From NCBI GenBank assembly GCA_004297725.1, contig SCUS01000078.1, positions 1 through 64,000 on the forward strand: a DNA stretch of 64,000 nucleotides. Reading direction: 5' to 3'. Source of the DNA: Myxococcaceae bacterium (GTDB taxonomy: Bacteria; Myxococcota_A; Polyangia; Polyangiales; Ga0077539). Positions 18,486 to 32,520 of the stretch are shown here, in pieces; position 1 is the stretch's first letter, and every line of letters begins with the position of its first letter. Made by a program: the position numbers and the translations under genes. The notes beneath the pieces are model-generated. The model ran no database searches and was not told where the DNA came from. It saw only the letters and a list, made by a program, of their open reading frames with translations.

Positions 18486-20240
18486 ATGACCCCGATTTCC
18501 TTCCTCGCCGGAGCGGCCGCCGGAGCGGCTGCGTCCTGGGCGGTTCGATCGAAGAGCGCCGACGGCGAGCTCACGGCCCTGCGCGCCGAGCTCGAGTCCG
18601 CGCGCTCGGATGGCTCGTCGCACGAGCGATCGCTCGCGGAGGCCCGCGCCCGGGTGCAGACCCTCGAGACCCAGGTGACGCTGCTCCAGGAGGTGATCGA
18701 GGCCGCCCGGGGGGAGACCCGCGCCGCGCACGAGCAGGCGGAGGTGCACCGACGGGCCGCCGCGGTGACGCTCGAGGAGGCCACCGCGCGGGCACGGGAC
18801 ATCGTACGGGCGGAGGTCGAGCGGCAGGCGCAGCAGCGGGCGCAGCAGGTGATCGCCGACGCGAAGGCGCAGGCCGAGGCGATGACGCGCGACCTGAAGA
18901 CGAGGGACGAGCGGCTCGCGCTTCTGGAGGGCGCGGTCACGCAGAAGGACCAGCGGCTCGCGCTGCGTGAGTCGGAGCTGTCGAGCCGGGACCGCGCGGT
19001 GACCGAGCGCGAGCGGGCGGTGGCCCAGCGCGAGTCGGTGGCGGAGAAGCTGGTGACCGAGCGGGCGACGGCGCTGGAGGCGGTGCGGTCCTCGGAGAAG
19101 GAGGCGCTGGAGCGCGTGGCGGCGCTCACCGGCGAGGAGGCCCGCAGCCGGGTGATCGACGAGATCATGGACGACGCGCGGCGATCGGGGGCGCGCGAGG
19201 CCAAGCAGATCGAGGACCTCGCGCGGGAGGAAGCGGAGAAGCGGGCCAAGCGGGTGATCGGCATCGCGGTGCAGCGCTACGCCGGGGAGTACGCGGGCGA
19301 GCGCGCGGTGACCTCGGTGCACCTGCCGAGCGACGAGCTCAAGGGCCGCATCATCGGCCGCGAGGGCAGGAACATCCGCACCTTCCAGGAGGTCACCGGC
19401 TGCGACCTGGTGATCGACGACACGCCGGAGACCATCGTGGTGAGCAGCTTCGACCCGGTGCGCCGGGAGATGGCGCGGCTCACGCTGGAGCGGCTCATCC
19501 TCGACGGGCGCATCCACCCGTCGAAGATCGAGGAGTTCTTCATCAAGTCGAAGGAGGAGGTCGAGCGCACCATCAAGGAGGCCGGCGAGGCGGCCGCGAT
19601 GGAGCTCGGCATCGGGAGGCTGCACCCCGACCTCGTGAAGATCGTCGGGCAGCTCCGTTACCGGTACTCGTATGCGCAGAACATCCTCCGGCACTCGGTG
19701 GAGGTCGCGCACCTGTGCGGGCTGCTGGCGCAGGAGATGGGCATCAACCCCAAGCTGGCCAAGCGGGCGGGGCTGCTGCACGACATCGGCAAGGCCGTGA
19801 CCCACGAGGTGGAGGGCGGCCACGCGGTGATCGGCGGGCAGATGGCGCGCAAGGCGGGCGAGGACGAGATGGTCGTCAACGCGATCGCGGCGCACCACGA
19901 CGACGAGCCGCCGCGCAGCGTGCTGGCGCACCTCACCGCCGCGGCGGACGCCATCAGCGGCGCGAGGCCGGGCGCGCGGCGAGAGATGCTCGAAGGGTAC
20001 GTGCGGCGCCTGGAGGACCTCGAGCGCATCTGCGGGGCCTTCAAGGGCGTCGAGCGGTCCTTCGCGATCCAGGCGGGGCGCGAGGTGCGGGTGCTGGTGG
20101 AGCCGAGCGAGATCGACGACGCCGGGGCGCTCGCGCTCTCGCGGGACATCGCCCGCAAGATCGAGAGCGAGCTGGCCTACCCCGGCCAGGTGAAGGTCAC
20201 CGTGGTGCGGGAGACCCGGGCGGTGGACTACGCGCGATGA
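18486..20240 (+). CDS. rny: Ribonuclease Y
   Basis: 584 aa from ATG 18486. An N-terminal hydrophobic anchor (MTPISFLAGAAAGAAASWAV) is followed by a coiled coil (about 30-230), a KH domain (LPSDELKGRIIGREGRNIR, about 275), and an HD domain with LLHDIGKA (about 428) as catalytic metal site. The C-terminus PGQVKVTVVRETRAVDYA is typical. RNase Y starts mRNA decay at the membrane in many bacteria lacking RNase E dominance. The start was chosen over an upstream ATG at 18438 that would overlap 5-FCL. Its TGA overlaps the next ATG (ATGA). Confidence 0.96.
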   Translation: MTPISFLAGAAAGAAASWAVRSKSADGELTALRAELESARSDGSSHERSLAEARARVQTLETQVTLLQEVIEAARGETRAAHEQAEVHRRAAAVTLEEATARARDIVRAEVERQAQQRAQQVIADAKAQAEAMTRDLKTRDERLALLEGAVTQKDQRLALRESELSSRDRAVTERERAVAQRESVAEKLVTERATALEAVRSSEKEALERVAALTGEEARSRVIDEIMDDARRSGAREAKQIEDLAREEAEKRAKRVIGIAVQRYAGEYAGERAVTSVHLPSDELKGRIIGREGRNIRTFQEVTGCDLVIDDTPETIVVSSFDPVRREMARLTLERLILDGRIHPSKIEEFFIKSKEEVERTIKEAGEAAAMELGIGRLHPDLVKIVGQLRYRYSYAQNILRHSVEVAHLCGLLAQEMGINPKLAKRAGLLHDIGKAVTHEVEGGHAVIGGQMARKAGEDEMVVNAIAAHHDDEPPRSVLAHLTAAADAISGARPGARREMLEGYVRRLEDLERICGAFKGVERSFAIQAGREVRVLVEPSEIDDAGALALSRDIARKIESELAYPGQVKVTVVRETRAVDYAR

Positions 20241-21151
20241 GGTGCGCGAGCACCACCGTCGTCGCCATGGCGCTGCTCGGAGGCTGCATCCGCGAGCGAC
20301 CGCAGGGCGCCAGGGACGCCGGCGTGAGCGAGGCCCTGCGACCGAGCCCGGGGCGCGAGGTGCCTCGGGCGGACGCGAAGCCCGACGCGGCGGCGGCTCC
20401 GGTGGCGGCGCCGCTCCCTCGGGAGCCCGCGGCACCGACCATCGAGGAGCAGCTACGGCGCTGTGATCCCAGCGTGCGGGGCGCCGTGGTGCGCGTCTCG
20501 GACGACGTCGCGTACGCGGCGGAGAGCACGGCGGCGGGGCCGATGATCCGGCTGGTGCGGCGCGCGGGGGGAGAGTTCGTCTGCGAGCGCTATACGGCCT
20601 CTGCGAGCTCGGCGGGCGTGGCGTGGCCGGGAGCTCCGTCGCCCGGGAGGGTGCGCCTCGCCACCGCGACGGACGGCCCGGTGGGCGCCGGGAGCGCGGT
20701 GCTGGTGGAGCTCGATGCGGCCGGAGCGGTGCGGGGCGCGGCGCTGATCGAGGGGGCGTGCGGCGCGGGCTCTACGGTGAGGGCGGTGCAGGTCTTCGCG
20801 GGCGCGCCGTCGATCCAGGTGCGCTGCTGGATCCCCACCGCGGGATTCTTCACCGCCGCGGACCAGCTCCTCCACCGCGACCCGGAGGGCTGGCGCGCGC
20901 TCGTCTACTCGGAGTCCGGGCGCGTCGCGCGGTCCCCCTCGACGGCGCTCCCGCCGGCCAACCCGACGCTGCCCGGGTCGATTCGCGTGCTGGAGAGCGG
21001 CGCGACCCCGCGGCTGGAGGTCGCCTCGTCGAGCGTCGACGTCTCCAGCGGCTCGGTGAAGTTCTCCCGTCAGGTGATGCGCTGGAGCGACGCCGAGCGC
21101 CGCTTCGAGCCCGCCGCCCCCGCGCTCATCGAGCACCGCGGCGGCGGCTGA
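20237..21151 (+). CDS. Lipoprotein of unknown function coupled to rny
   Basis: 304 aa; start ATG overlaps the rny stop by 4 nt. The signal ends at lipobox LGGC (Cys17). A Pro/Ala-rich linker (about 20-70) is followed by a beta-rich domain with three further cysteines. I do not recognise a family. The coupling to RNase Y is probably genomic compaction, since the product should be exported. It is convergent with fhs (6-nt gap). Confidence 0.7.
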   Translation: MRCASTTVVAMALLGGCIRERPQGARDAGVSEALRPSPGREVPRADAKPDAAAAPVAAPLPREPAAPTIEEQLRRCDPSVRGAVVRVSDDVAYAAESTAAGPMIRLVRRAGGEFVCERYTASASSAGVAWPGAPSPGRVRLATATDGPVGAGSAVLVELDAAGAVRGAALIEGACGAGSTVRAVQVFAGAPSIQVRCWIPTAGFFTAADQLLHRDPEGWRALVYSESGRVARSPSTALPPANPTLPGSIRVLESGATPRLEVASSSVDVSSGSVKFSRQVMRWSDAERRFEPAAPALIEHRGGG

Positions 21152-21157
21152 GCCCGC

Positions 21158-22819
21158 TCACTCGCCCTGCATCAGCCCGGTGACCCGGCCGTCGTCGTGC
21201 ACCACCACGCGCGCCGCGGCGGGCACCTTCGGCAGCCCCGGCATCGTCATGATCTCTCCGGTGAGCGCCACCACGAAGCCCGCGCCCGCGCTGAGCCGCG
21301 CCTCTTTTACGTTGATGGTAAAGCCCCACGGACGCCCCGGCCGGGTCGGGTCGTCGGTGAGCGAGAGGTGCGTCTTGGCCATGCACACCGGCAGCTCGGC
21401 GCCGCCCAGCGCGACGGCGGCGTCGAGGTCCTTCAGGGCCGACGCGGTGAAGGTCACGTCGTCGGCGCCGTAGACCGTGCGCGCGATCTTGCGGATCTTC
21501 TCCACCGGCGGATCGCTCAGCTCGTAGGTGTACCTCGCCACCGGCCGCTCGGCGTCCGAGCGGTCGAGCATCGAGGTGACCGCGTCGGCGAGCTCGAGCG
21601 CCCCTTCGCCGCCCTTGGAGAAGCCCTCGTGCCTCGCCACGGCGACCCCGTTGCGCGCCCCGAACTCCCGCAGCACCTCCTGCTCGTCGTCCGTGTCCTG
21701 GGGGAAGCCGTTGACGGCCACCACCGCGGGCAGCCCGTAGAAGCGCAGCGTCTCCAGGTGCTTCTCGAGGTGCTCGAGCCCCTTGGAGAGCGCGGCCGTG
21801 TTGGACTCCGCCGCCCTCGCCACGGGCACCCCGCCGTGCATCTTCAGCGCGCGGTGCGTCGCCACCAGCACCACGCCGTGCGGCCAGAGCCCTCCCACCC
21901 GGCACTTGATGTCGAGGAACTTCTCCGCCCCCAGGTCGAAGCCGAAGCCCGCCTCGGTGATGACGTCCTGCCCGTAGGCGAGCGCGAGGCGCGTCCCGAG
22001 GATGGAGTTGCACCCGTGGGCGATGTTGGCGAAGGGCCCGCCGTGCACGATGGCGGGCGTGCCCTCGCGGGTCTGCACCAGGTTGGGCATGAGGGCGTCG
22101 AGCAGCAGCGCGGTCATGGCCGCGGAGGCGCCGAGGTCGCTCGCGCGCACGGGCTTGCCCGCGGGCGTGGTGCCCACGATGATGCGACCGAGCCGGGCCT
22201 CGAGGTCCTTCACGGAGGTGGCGAGGCAGAGGATGGCCATCACCTCGCTGGCCGCGGTGATGTCGAAGGCCGTCTCGCGCATCGGGCCGTTGCCCTTGCC
22301 CATGCCCACCACGACGTGGCGCAGCGCGCGGTCGTTCATGTCGAGCGAGCGGCGCCAGCGCACCGAGCGGGGATCGAGGTTGATCGGGTCGCGGAAGTGC
22401 AGCGCGTTGTCCGCGATGGCCGCGAGGAGGTTGTGCGCCGAGGTGATGGCGTGGATGTCGCCCGTGAAGTGGAGGTTGATGTCCGCCGAGGGTTCGAGCG
22501 TCGCGAGCCCGCCGCCGGTGCCGCCGCCCTTCATCCCGAAGACCGGCCCCAGCGAGGGCTCGCGCAGCGCCGCCACCGCGCGCCGACCGCGGCGGTTGAG
22601 CCCCATCGCGAGGGCCACCGAGGTGGTGGTCTTGCCCTCGCCCGCGGGCGTCGGGTTGATCGCGGAGACCAGCACCAGGCGTCCCTGGGTCGAGCCCTCG
22701 CGGCGGGTGAGCGCGTCGAGGGAGACCTTCGCGCGGTTGCGCCCCCACGGGATCACATCGCCCGCGGAGAGCCCGAGATCACCGGCAACGTCTTGAATGG
22801 GTCGGAGCGTCTGGGTCAT
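21158..22819 (-). CDS. fhs: Formate-tetrahydrofolate ligase
   Basis: 553 aa, the usual length. It makes 10-formyl-THF from formate, THF and ATP. Key blocks: P-loop NPTPAGEGKTTTSVALAMGL (20 residues shown), FGMKGGGTGGG, LHFTGDIHAI, PAIVHGGPFANIAHG, and TEAGFGFDLGAEKFLDIKCR-type core. The frame is open for 240 codons upstream, but homology begins at MTQTLRPIQDVA (ATG 22819). A good Shine-Dalgarno site is not evident. It is divergent from the FMN reductase gene. Together with 5-FCL it supplies one-carbon units. Confidence 0.97.
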   Translation of the reverse strand: MTQTLRPIQDVAGDLGLSAGDVIPWGRNRAKVSLDALTRREGSTQGRLVLVSAINPTPAGEGKTTTSVALAMGLNRRGRRAVAALREPSLGPVFGMKGGGTGGGLATLEPSADINLHFTGDIHAITSAHNLLAAIADNALHFRDPINLDPRSVRWRRSLDMNDRALRHVVVGMGKGNGPMRETAFDITAASEVMAILCLATSVKDLEARLGRIIVGTTPAGKPVRASDLGASAAMTALLLDALMPNLVQTREGTPAIVHGGPFANIAHGCNSILGTRLALAYGQDVITEAGFGFDLGAEKFLDIKCRVGGLWPHGVVLVATHRALKMHGGVPVARAAESNTAALSKGLEHLEKHLETLRFYGLPAVVAVNGFPQDTDDEQEVLREFGARNGVAVARHEGFSKGGEGALELADAVTSMLDRSDAERPVARYTYELSDPPVEKIRKIARTVYGADDVTFTASALKDLDAAVALGGAELPVCMAKTHLSLTDDPTRPGRPWGFTINVKEARLSAGAGFVVALTGEIMTMPGLPKVPAAARVVVHDDGRVTGLMQGE

Positions 22820-22903
22820 GGCGGCGCCGAGACTATCGGAACGCCACCGACGCCGCGAGCGTCGGCGCTGGCTCCCCGTTCGGGTGTCCCCTATCGTGCC
22901 GCC

Positions 22904-23467
22904 ATGAGTGATTCCCCCGTCTCGATTCTCGGTATCGCCGGCAGCCTGCGCGCCCAGTCCTGGAACAAGAAGCTCCTCGCCGCTGCGACGCTCCTGGTGC
23001 CGCCGGGAGCGACGATCACCACCTTCGACATCAAGGACATCCCCCTCTACAACGAGGACGTCCGCGAGCAGGGCTACCCCGAGCCCGTGGCGGCCTTCCG
23101 CGCGGCCATCGAGCAGGCCGACGCGGTGCTCTTCGTCACGCCCGAGTACAACTACTCCGTCCCCGGAGTGCTCAAGAACGCCATCGACTGGGCCTCTCGC
23201 CCGCCCGCGCCGCCCTTCGGGAAGAAGCCCGTCGCCACCCTCGGCGCCTCGCCCGGCATGCACGGCACCGTGCGCGGCCAGACGCAGCTCAGGGAACTCT
23301 GCATCGGCCTCGGGATGTACGTCGTCCCGAAGCCCGAGGTGTACGTCGCGAAGGCGAACGAGAAGTTCGACGAGGCGGGCAACCTCACCGACGAGGCCAC
23401 GAAGAAGTTCGTGGCCGAGCTGCTGCTGAACCTCGCGGGCTTCACCCGCACGCTCCGCGGTCGCTGA
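22904..23467 (+). CDS. NADPH-dependent FMN reductase-family flavoprotein
   Basis: 187 aa. Flavodoxin-like fold: ILGIAGSLRAQSWNKKLL binds FMN phosphate, and TPEYNYSVPGVLKNAIDWAS is the family signature. Members include chromate and quinone reductases and NAD(P)H:FMN reductases; the physiological substrate is not clear. It is monocistronic in appearance and divergent from fhs. Confidence 0.9.
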   Translation: MSDSPVSILGIAGSLRAQSWNKKLLAAATLLVPPGATITTFDIKDIPLYNEDVREQGYPEPVAAFRAAIEQADAVLFVTPEYNYSVPGVLKNAIDWASRPPAPPFGKKPVATLGASPGMHGTVRGQTQLRELCIGLGMYVVPKPEVYVAKANEKFDEAGNLTDEATKKFVAELLLNLAGFTRTLRGR

Positions 23468-23503
23468 GGCGCCGTTCAGCGCACGACGGAGCACCATAGC
23501 GAC

Positions 23504-25588
23504 GTGGAGGTCATCGGCGCCGGCCAGGACGAGCTGATCCGACACATGGTGGCGCCTTCGCTACCCGAGGGCTGGGACTTCGAGGGCGCTCGGGTGGACG
23601 TCGCGGCCATCACGGCGCGCTACGTCCACCGCGCGGACCGCGCCGTGGCGGTCATGACGCTCACCCACTCCGCGAGCGGCGCGTCGAAGATGGCCACGAC
23701 GCGGTTCACGGTGGACTGGCGGGTCTCCGCCTCGGCGCGCGACCCGGGGGCGCTGGTGCGGTCGGTGATGGCATCGGTGCGGACGGCCGAGACGGGCTTC
23801 GTCTGGTCGCGGCGCGCCCCGGCCGCAGACCCGACGGTACGACGCGAGAGCGAGGACGCGATCGCCGCGGAGCAGGCCCTCGCGATGGTGGAGGCGACGC
23901 CGGTCGAAGACCTCCGCCTCTCTGCCATCTCCGGCGATGAGTTCGGGACGGTGGAGGTCGAGCTCCCTCGTGAGGACGGCGCCCGGTTGTCGGTGCGGCT
24001 CCAGCCCAGGCGAGGGAGGGTCGTGGCCCGCCTGGCCCGTGAAGGCGACGAAGGGGCCGAGCACAACTGGCCGGAGGTCGAGCACCCGGTGCGGTGGTTC
24101 GCCACCCTCGGTCGGCTCTTCCCCCACCTGCGCCTCGGGCTCTCGGAGGCGCGTGAGGCCGCGGAGGGACAGCGGGATGCCATCGTGCTCGATCCTCCGG
24201 GCGTCGCGGAGCTTCTCTCGCCGGAGGTCACCCTCGACGGCGCGCCGATCGCGGGGCACCGCCTCGTCGCGGTGAGGTCCTTCCTTCCGACCGGGTCCGC
24301 CGCGTCGCCCTTCGGCCGCGTGCTGCTGGAGTTCGCCCCGGAGCACTCGCGAGAGACCGTCGAGCTGCTCCTCGCTCCGACCAGCCCCCAGCAGTCGTGC
24401 TTCGGCAGCCACGCCGGCCTCGGGCTCAGCCTGCCCGACCTCGGCCTCGCGGCGACCGCCGGCGCCAAGACCCGCGCCGCGCGCCTCGGGTCGCATCTCC
24501 TGGCGCTGCTGGCGAGCAAGCTGGCCCCGCACGCTCGGGTCGTGGTGCCCACGCGCGCCGAGGAGGTCCGGCTGCTCGGTGCCGAGGCGGCGTCCCCCAA
24601 CCCCGAGGTGCTCAACCTCAACCTCGACGCCGAGTGCGGGCAGCAGTGCACCTTCTGCCCCATCAAGAGCTTCGTCCCGGCCCACGACGGCGGCGCCGCG
24701 GAGCTGCAGTCCATCGAGCTCCAGCTCCGCGAGGCCCGCGCCCGGGCCCAGGTGCGCGCTCGCCTCAACGGCATCGATCCGCTGAGGTTCTCGCGCGTGC
24801 TCGAGCTCGCCTCGGCCATCCGCGCAGCGGGCTTCGAGCGCCTCGAGGTCATGGGCCCCGGGCGACGCTTCGCCGACGAGGCGTTTCGCCGCGAGTTTCT
24901 TCGTCGCGCGCCAGAGCACACGGAGGTCGTCGTGCCCCTCTACGGCGTGACCCCGGAGGTGCACGACCTCGTGACGGGCGCGCCCGGCTCCCACGCCGAG
25001 GTGCTGCGCGCCATCGACGGGCTGCGGGCGGACCTCGACCCTCAGCGCCTCGGCCTCGCGACGGTCATCACCCGACAGAACGTCGACGAGCTCGCCGCGC
25101 TCGCCCGCTTCGCCCGAGAGCGCGAGCTGCCCCTCTGGCCGCAGCTCCCCTACCCCCTGCGGCAGACCCGCCATGGCGCGTACGCCGACTCGGCCCTCCG
25201 CGAGTCCGAGATCGTCGCGAGGGTGCTCCGCTCTCTCGACGGCGCCACCCCAGAGGATCGAGCGTTCTGCCTCCAGGCGCTCGCGACCGCCATCCGGCAC
25301 CCCTGCGTGCTGTGGCGCGCGCAGAGGGCCACCGGGCTCGGGGTCTTCGAGGCCTCCCGGGGAATGCCCCGCCGCGCCCTCGCGGGCGTCGCGCTGACCG
25401 ACGAGCACAACCCGCGCAAGGGCGGCGCCGCACGGGGCCTCTCGACCCTTCACGTGGTCAGCGCGGCCTGCGCCGAGGCGCCGCGCTGCGCCCTCGCGCC
25501 GGCCTGCCCGGCGGAGCACTACGCGGCCTATGTGGAGCGCTTCGGAGAGGAGGAGTTCGAGGCGGTCGGGGTCTGGGACCTCGTGTGA
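23504..25588 (+). CDS. Radical SAM protein with large uncharacterised N-terminal region and C-terminal Cys cluster
   Basis: 694 aa from a GTG. Residues 1 to about 365 match nothing I recognise; they look like a mixed alpha/beta, Arg/Glu-rich region. A radical SAM core starts at LNLNLDAECGQQCTFCP, with the cluster cysteines at 378, 382 and 385 (CxxxCxxC). Beta-strand blocks LEVMGPGR, VVVPLYGV and LGLATVITRQNVDE fit the barrel. Near the C-terminus, cysteines at 656, 662 and 668 (plus HPC upstream) could hold an auxiliary SPASM/twitch-like cluster. No precursor peptide gene is obvious next to it. It is convergent with boxB, 22 nt apart. The start is uncertain. Confidence 0.8.
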   Translation: MEVIGAGQDELIRHMVAPSLPEGWDFEGARVDVAAITARYVHRADRAVAVMTLTHSASGASKMATTRFTVDWRVSASARDPGALVRSVMASVRTAETGFVWSRRAPAADPTVRRESEDAIAAEQALAMVEATPVEDLRLSAISGDEFGTVEVELPREDGARLSVRLQPRRGRVVARLAREGDEGAEHNWPEVEHPVRWFATLGRLFPHLRLGLSEAREAAEGQRDAIVLDPPGVAELLSPEVTLDGAPIAGHRLVAVRSFLPTGSAASPFGRVLLEFAPEHSRETVELLLAPTSPQQSCFGSHAGLGLSLPDLGLAATAGAKTRAARLGSHLLALLASKLAPHARVVVPTRAEEVRLLGAEAASPNPEVLNLNLDAECGQQCTFCPIKSFVPAHDGGAAELQSIELQLREARARAQVRARLNGIDPLRFSRVLELASAIRAAGFERLEVMGPGRRFADEAFRREFLRRAPEHTEVVVPLYGVTPEVHDLVTGAPGSHAEVLRAIDGLRADLDPQRLGLATVITRQNVDELAALARFARERELPLWPQLPYPLRQTRHGAYADSALRESEIVARVLRSLDGATPEDRAFCLQALATAIRHPCVLWRAQRATGLGVFEASRGMPRRALAGVALTDEHNPRKGGAARGLSTLHVVSAACAEAPRCALAPACPAEHYAAYVERFGEEEFEAVGVWDLV

Positions 25589-25610
25589 TCCGCAGCGTCG
25601 GGGCGACGGA

Positions 25611-27035
<1,425 letters not shown>

Positions 27036-27065
27036 CGGGGACCTTCAGCTTCCGTAGGGGTTTTC

Positions 27066-28718
<1,653 letters not shown>

Positions 28719-28814
28719 GGCGATGCGCGCAGGCTTAGCTGACGGGCGCCGGGATGGACAAGGGCCATGGCGCCAGAACAGCGGCCATGGCCGATGGGAG
28801 GGGGTGGACCCCGG

Positions 28815-30308
<1,494 letters not shown>

Positions 30309-30444
30309 CCGCTCGTTTCCTTCCCCCGACCGACGCTGAGCGGGATTCTGGGGCTCTCGATGGCCACCGCCGCGCGCGAAGGGTGGCGGATACTCTCACG
30401 CGGCATCGCGCCCCCACAAGCCGCGCCCGCGCGGAGCGGCGCGC

Positions 30445-31641
30445 TCAGCGCTCCCAGGCCTCGCGCAGGTCCGTCGGGAGGTGGAAGAGCGAGCGCTCGC
30501 CGCCGCGGTCTCGCCGCGCGATGCGCTCGATGAAGCGCTGGCCGAACCACGCGCTGATGCGATGCACCAGCGGCACCTCGTCGCCGATGCCCTCGCCCAC
30601 AGTCGAGGCGGCGCGCACCACGGAGACGATCCCGCCCATCGCGCGCGCGCCGACCTTCGAGCTCTCCGGCACGCCCATCATCTCCGCGGTGTCGTCGCCG
30701 AGCAGGTGGCGCATCAGCAGCGTCACCGCGTCGTCGGACACCCACGGGATGCCGATGACCTGCGCGACCGTGTCGGCCAGCGCCTTCGTCATCGCCTGCC
30801 CCGCCTCGGTGGCTCCCCGCTGGTGCGCGCGCAGCGCCTCGAAGAGCGCCTCGCCGCCCTCCACCGTCGGCGGGTTGAGCGCCTCCGCGACGCCGATCAG
30901 GTGACCGACGACGCGCCAGCAGTGGAAGTAGCCCTGCTGCTCCGCGGGGTCGAGCACCACCCCGAGACGGTCCCACGCGCGGAGGATCACGGTGGAGAAG
31001 GTCTGCAGCGTGAAGGCCAGGTCCTCCTGGTTGATCGGGCGCCCCCAGGAGGGGTCCCACACCTTGCGGGTCATGACGTCGGCGAGGGAGGGCATCGCCG
31101 GATCGGGCTCCGTGACCCCGTCGGGATCGATCTCCAGCAGGTAGCGCATCGACGCGTGCATCAGCCTGATCTTCTGGGAGGAGCGCACGCCCCTCCCGCC
31201 GGGGCGCAGGCCCCCTCGGGCCATCACGTCGATCACCATCTGCGCGGTCTCGTAGACGCGGCGCTCGGTGTTCGACCGGAGCTGCCGGGTGATGTCGAGC
31301 ACGTGCACCCCGTTGCGCATCGCGTAGCACTCGGGCAGCGACGCGCAGAGCAGCGAGGCCAGCGAGAGCAGCCCGTAGCGCATGAAGACCTCCTCGCCCT
31401 TGGCGATGGCGTCCAGGTCGACCCACGGGGGCAGCACCGCGGACTGCTGGAAGTACCGCTGCGCCGCCGGGGGGAGCTGCGCGGGAGGGGGCACGTCGTG
31501 CCGCACCATCAGGCTGAGCAGGTCGTTGACCGCGGTCACGCTCCCCGTCTCGTAGAGTTCGCGCATGACGCCGTCGGCGAGGGGATCGCCCACCGAGCGC
31601 CAGGATTCGAGTTCGCGGTCGGACCAGGTGTACATGTTCAT
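30445..31641 (-). CDS. MpaB/rubber-oxygenase (DUF2236, Lcp-like) family protein
   Basis: 398 aa. It matches the ER-bound oxygenase MpaB / latex-clearing protein family: PPWVDLDAIAKGEEVFMRYG, CYAMRNGVHVL, KIRLMHASMRYL (conserved Arg/His), INQEDLAFTLQTFSTVILRA and YFHCWRVVGHLIGV, where the His/Trp/Arg helix normally binds haem b. Known members oxidise polyisoprene or mycophenolate precursors. The substrate here is unknown. No signal peptide is visible. It is divergent from the crotonase. Confidence 0.85.
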   Translation of the reverse strand: MNMYTWSDRELESWRSVGDPLADGVMRELYETGSVTAVNDLLSLMVRHDVPPPAQLPPAAQRYFQQSAVLPPWVDLDAIAKGEEVFMRYGLLSLASLLCASLPECYAMRNGVHVLDITRQLRSNTERRVYETAQMVIDVMARGGLRPGGRGVRSSQKIRLMHASMRYLLEIDPDGVTEPDPAMPSLADVMTRKVWDPSWGRPINQEDLAFTLQTFSTVILRAWDRLGVVLDPAEQQGYFHCWRVVGHLIGVAEALNPPTVEGGEALFEALRAHQRGATEAGQAMTKALADTVAQVIGIPWVSDDAVTLLMRHLLGDDTAEMMGVPESSKVGARAMGGIVSVVRAASTVGEGIGDEVPLVHRISAWFGQRFIERIARRDRGGERSLFHLPTDLREAWER

Positions 31642-31732
31642 GGGGGGTCTCTACGGGTGACACGGCGCGGAGAGCGGTCAAGGCAGAGAGGCGCTTCGGG
31701 TTGAAGGCGCGTTGATACGGGAGGGTCGGACG

Positions 31733-32494
31733 ATGTCGGTGAGGGTGGAGCGGGCGGACGGGGTGACGACGGTGGTGATCGACCGACCGGCGGTGAGAAA
31801 CGCCGTCGACCGGGCGACCGCGGAGGCCCTTGCGGAGGCGTTCAGGGGCTTCGCGGCGGACGATGGCGCCCGGGTCGCGGTGCTCTGCGGCGAAGGGGGC
31901 ACCTTCTGCGCGGGCGCCGACCTCAAGGCCATCGCGACGGGCGAGGCCAACCGGCTCGACCCGACGGGCGACGGTCCGATGGGGCCTTCGAGGATGGTGA
32001 TGAACAAGCCGGTGATCGCCGCCCTCTCGGGCTACGCGGTCGCCGGGGGCCTGGAGCTGGCGCTCTGGTGCGACCTGCGGGTGATGGAGGAAGACGCCGT
32101 GCTGGGCGTCTTCTGCCGCCGCTGGGGCGTGCCCCTCATCGACGGCGGAACAGCCCGGCTGCCGCTGCTGGTGGGCCTCGGCCGGGCGCTCGACCTGGTG
32201 CTCACCGGGCGGCCCGTGCGCGCCGACGAGGCGCTGGCGATGGGCCTCGTGAGCCGGGTGGTCCCCCGGGGCGGGGCGAGGGCGGCGGCCGAGGCGCTGG
32301 CGAGGGAGATCGCGGCGCACCCCTGGGCCTGCGCGATGGCCGACCGGCGCGGGGTGTACCGGGCCTTCGACCTGACGGCGGCCGAGGCGCTCGAGGCGGA
32401 GTTCACCGACGGCGCCGAGGCGCTGCGGGCCGACGGGGCGAGCGGGGCGGCGCGCTTCGCCGCGGGAGCCGGACGCCACGGGCGCGAGGCGTAG
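31733..32494 (+). CDS. Enoyl-CoA hydratase/isomerase (crotonase) family protein
   Basis: 253 aa from ATG 31733, preceded by GGGAGG. Crotonase landmarks: DRPAVRNAVDRA, GEGGTFCAGADLKAIA (first oxyanion-hole strand), SGYAVAGGLELALWCDLRV (second), and FCRRWGVPLIDGGTARLP. The second Glu usual in hydratases is not clearly placed; the GGTARLP wording is common in paralogues of uncertain reaction. The SPFH-like gene follows 26 nt downstream. It could act on CoA esters from aromatic or fatty acid breakdown. Confidence 0.88.
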   Translation: MSVRVERADGVTTVVIDRPAVRNAVDRATAEALAEAFRGFAADDGARVAVLCGEGGTFCAGADLKAIATGEANRLDPTGDGPMGPSRMVMNKPVIAALSGYAVAGGLELALWCDLRVMEEDAVLGVFCRRWGVPLIDGGTARLPLLVGLGRALDLVLTGRPVRADEALAMGLVSRVVPRGGARAAAEALAREIAAHPWACAMADRRGVYRAFDLTAAEALEAEFTDGAEALRADGASGAARFAAGAGRHGREA

Positions 32495-32520
32495 CCGGAA
32501 GGGGAGCCCGGGAGCGCGAA

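Noticed and set aside
22820-23545. N-terminal extension of fhs
   Set aside because: The frame is open for 240 codons upstream, but the extension has no homology and overlaps the divergent FMN reductase gene.
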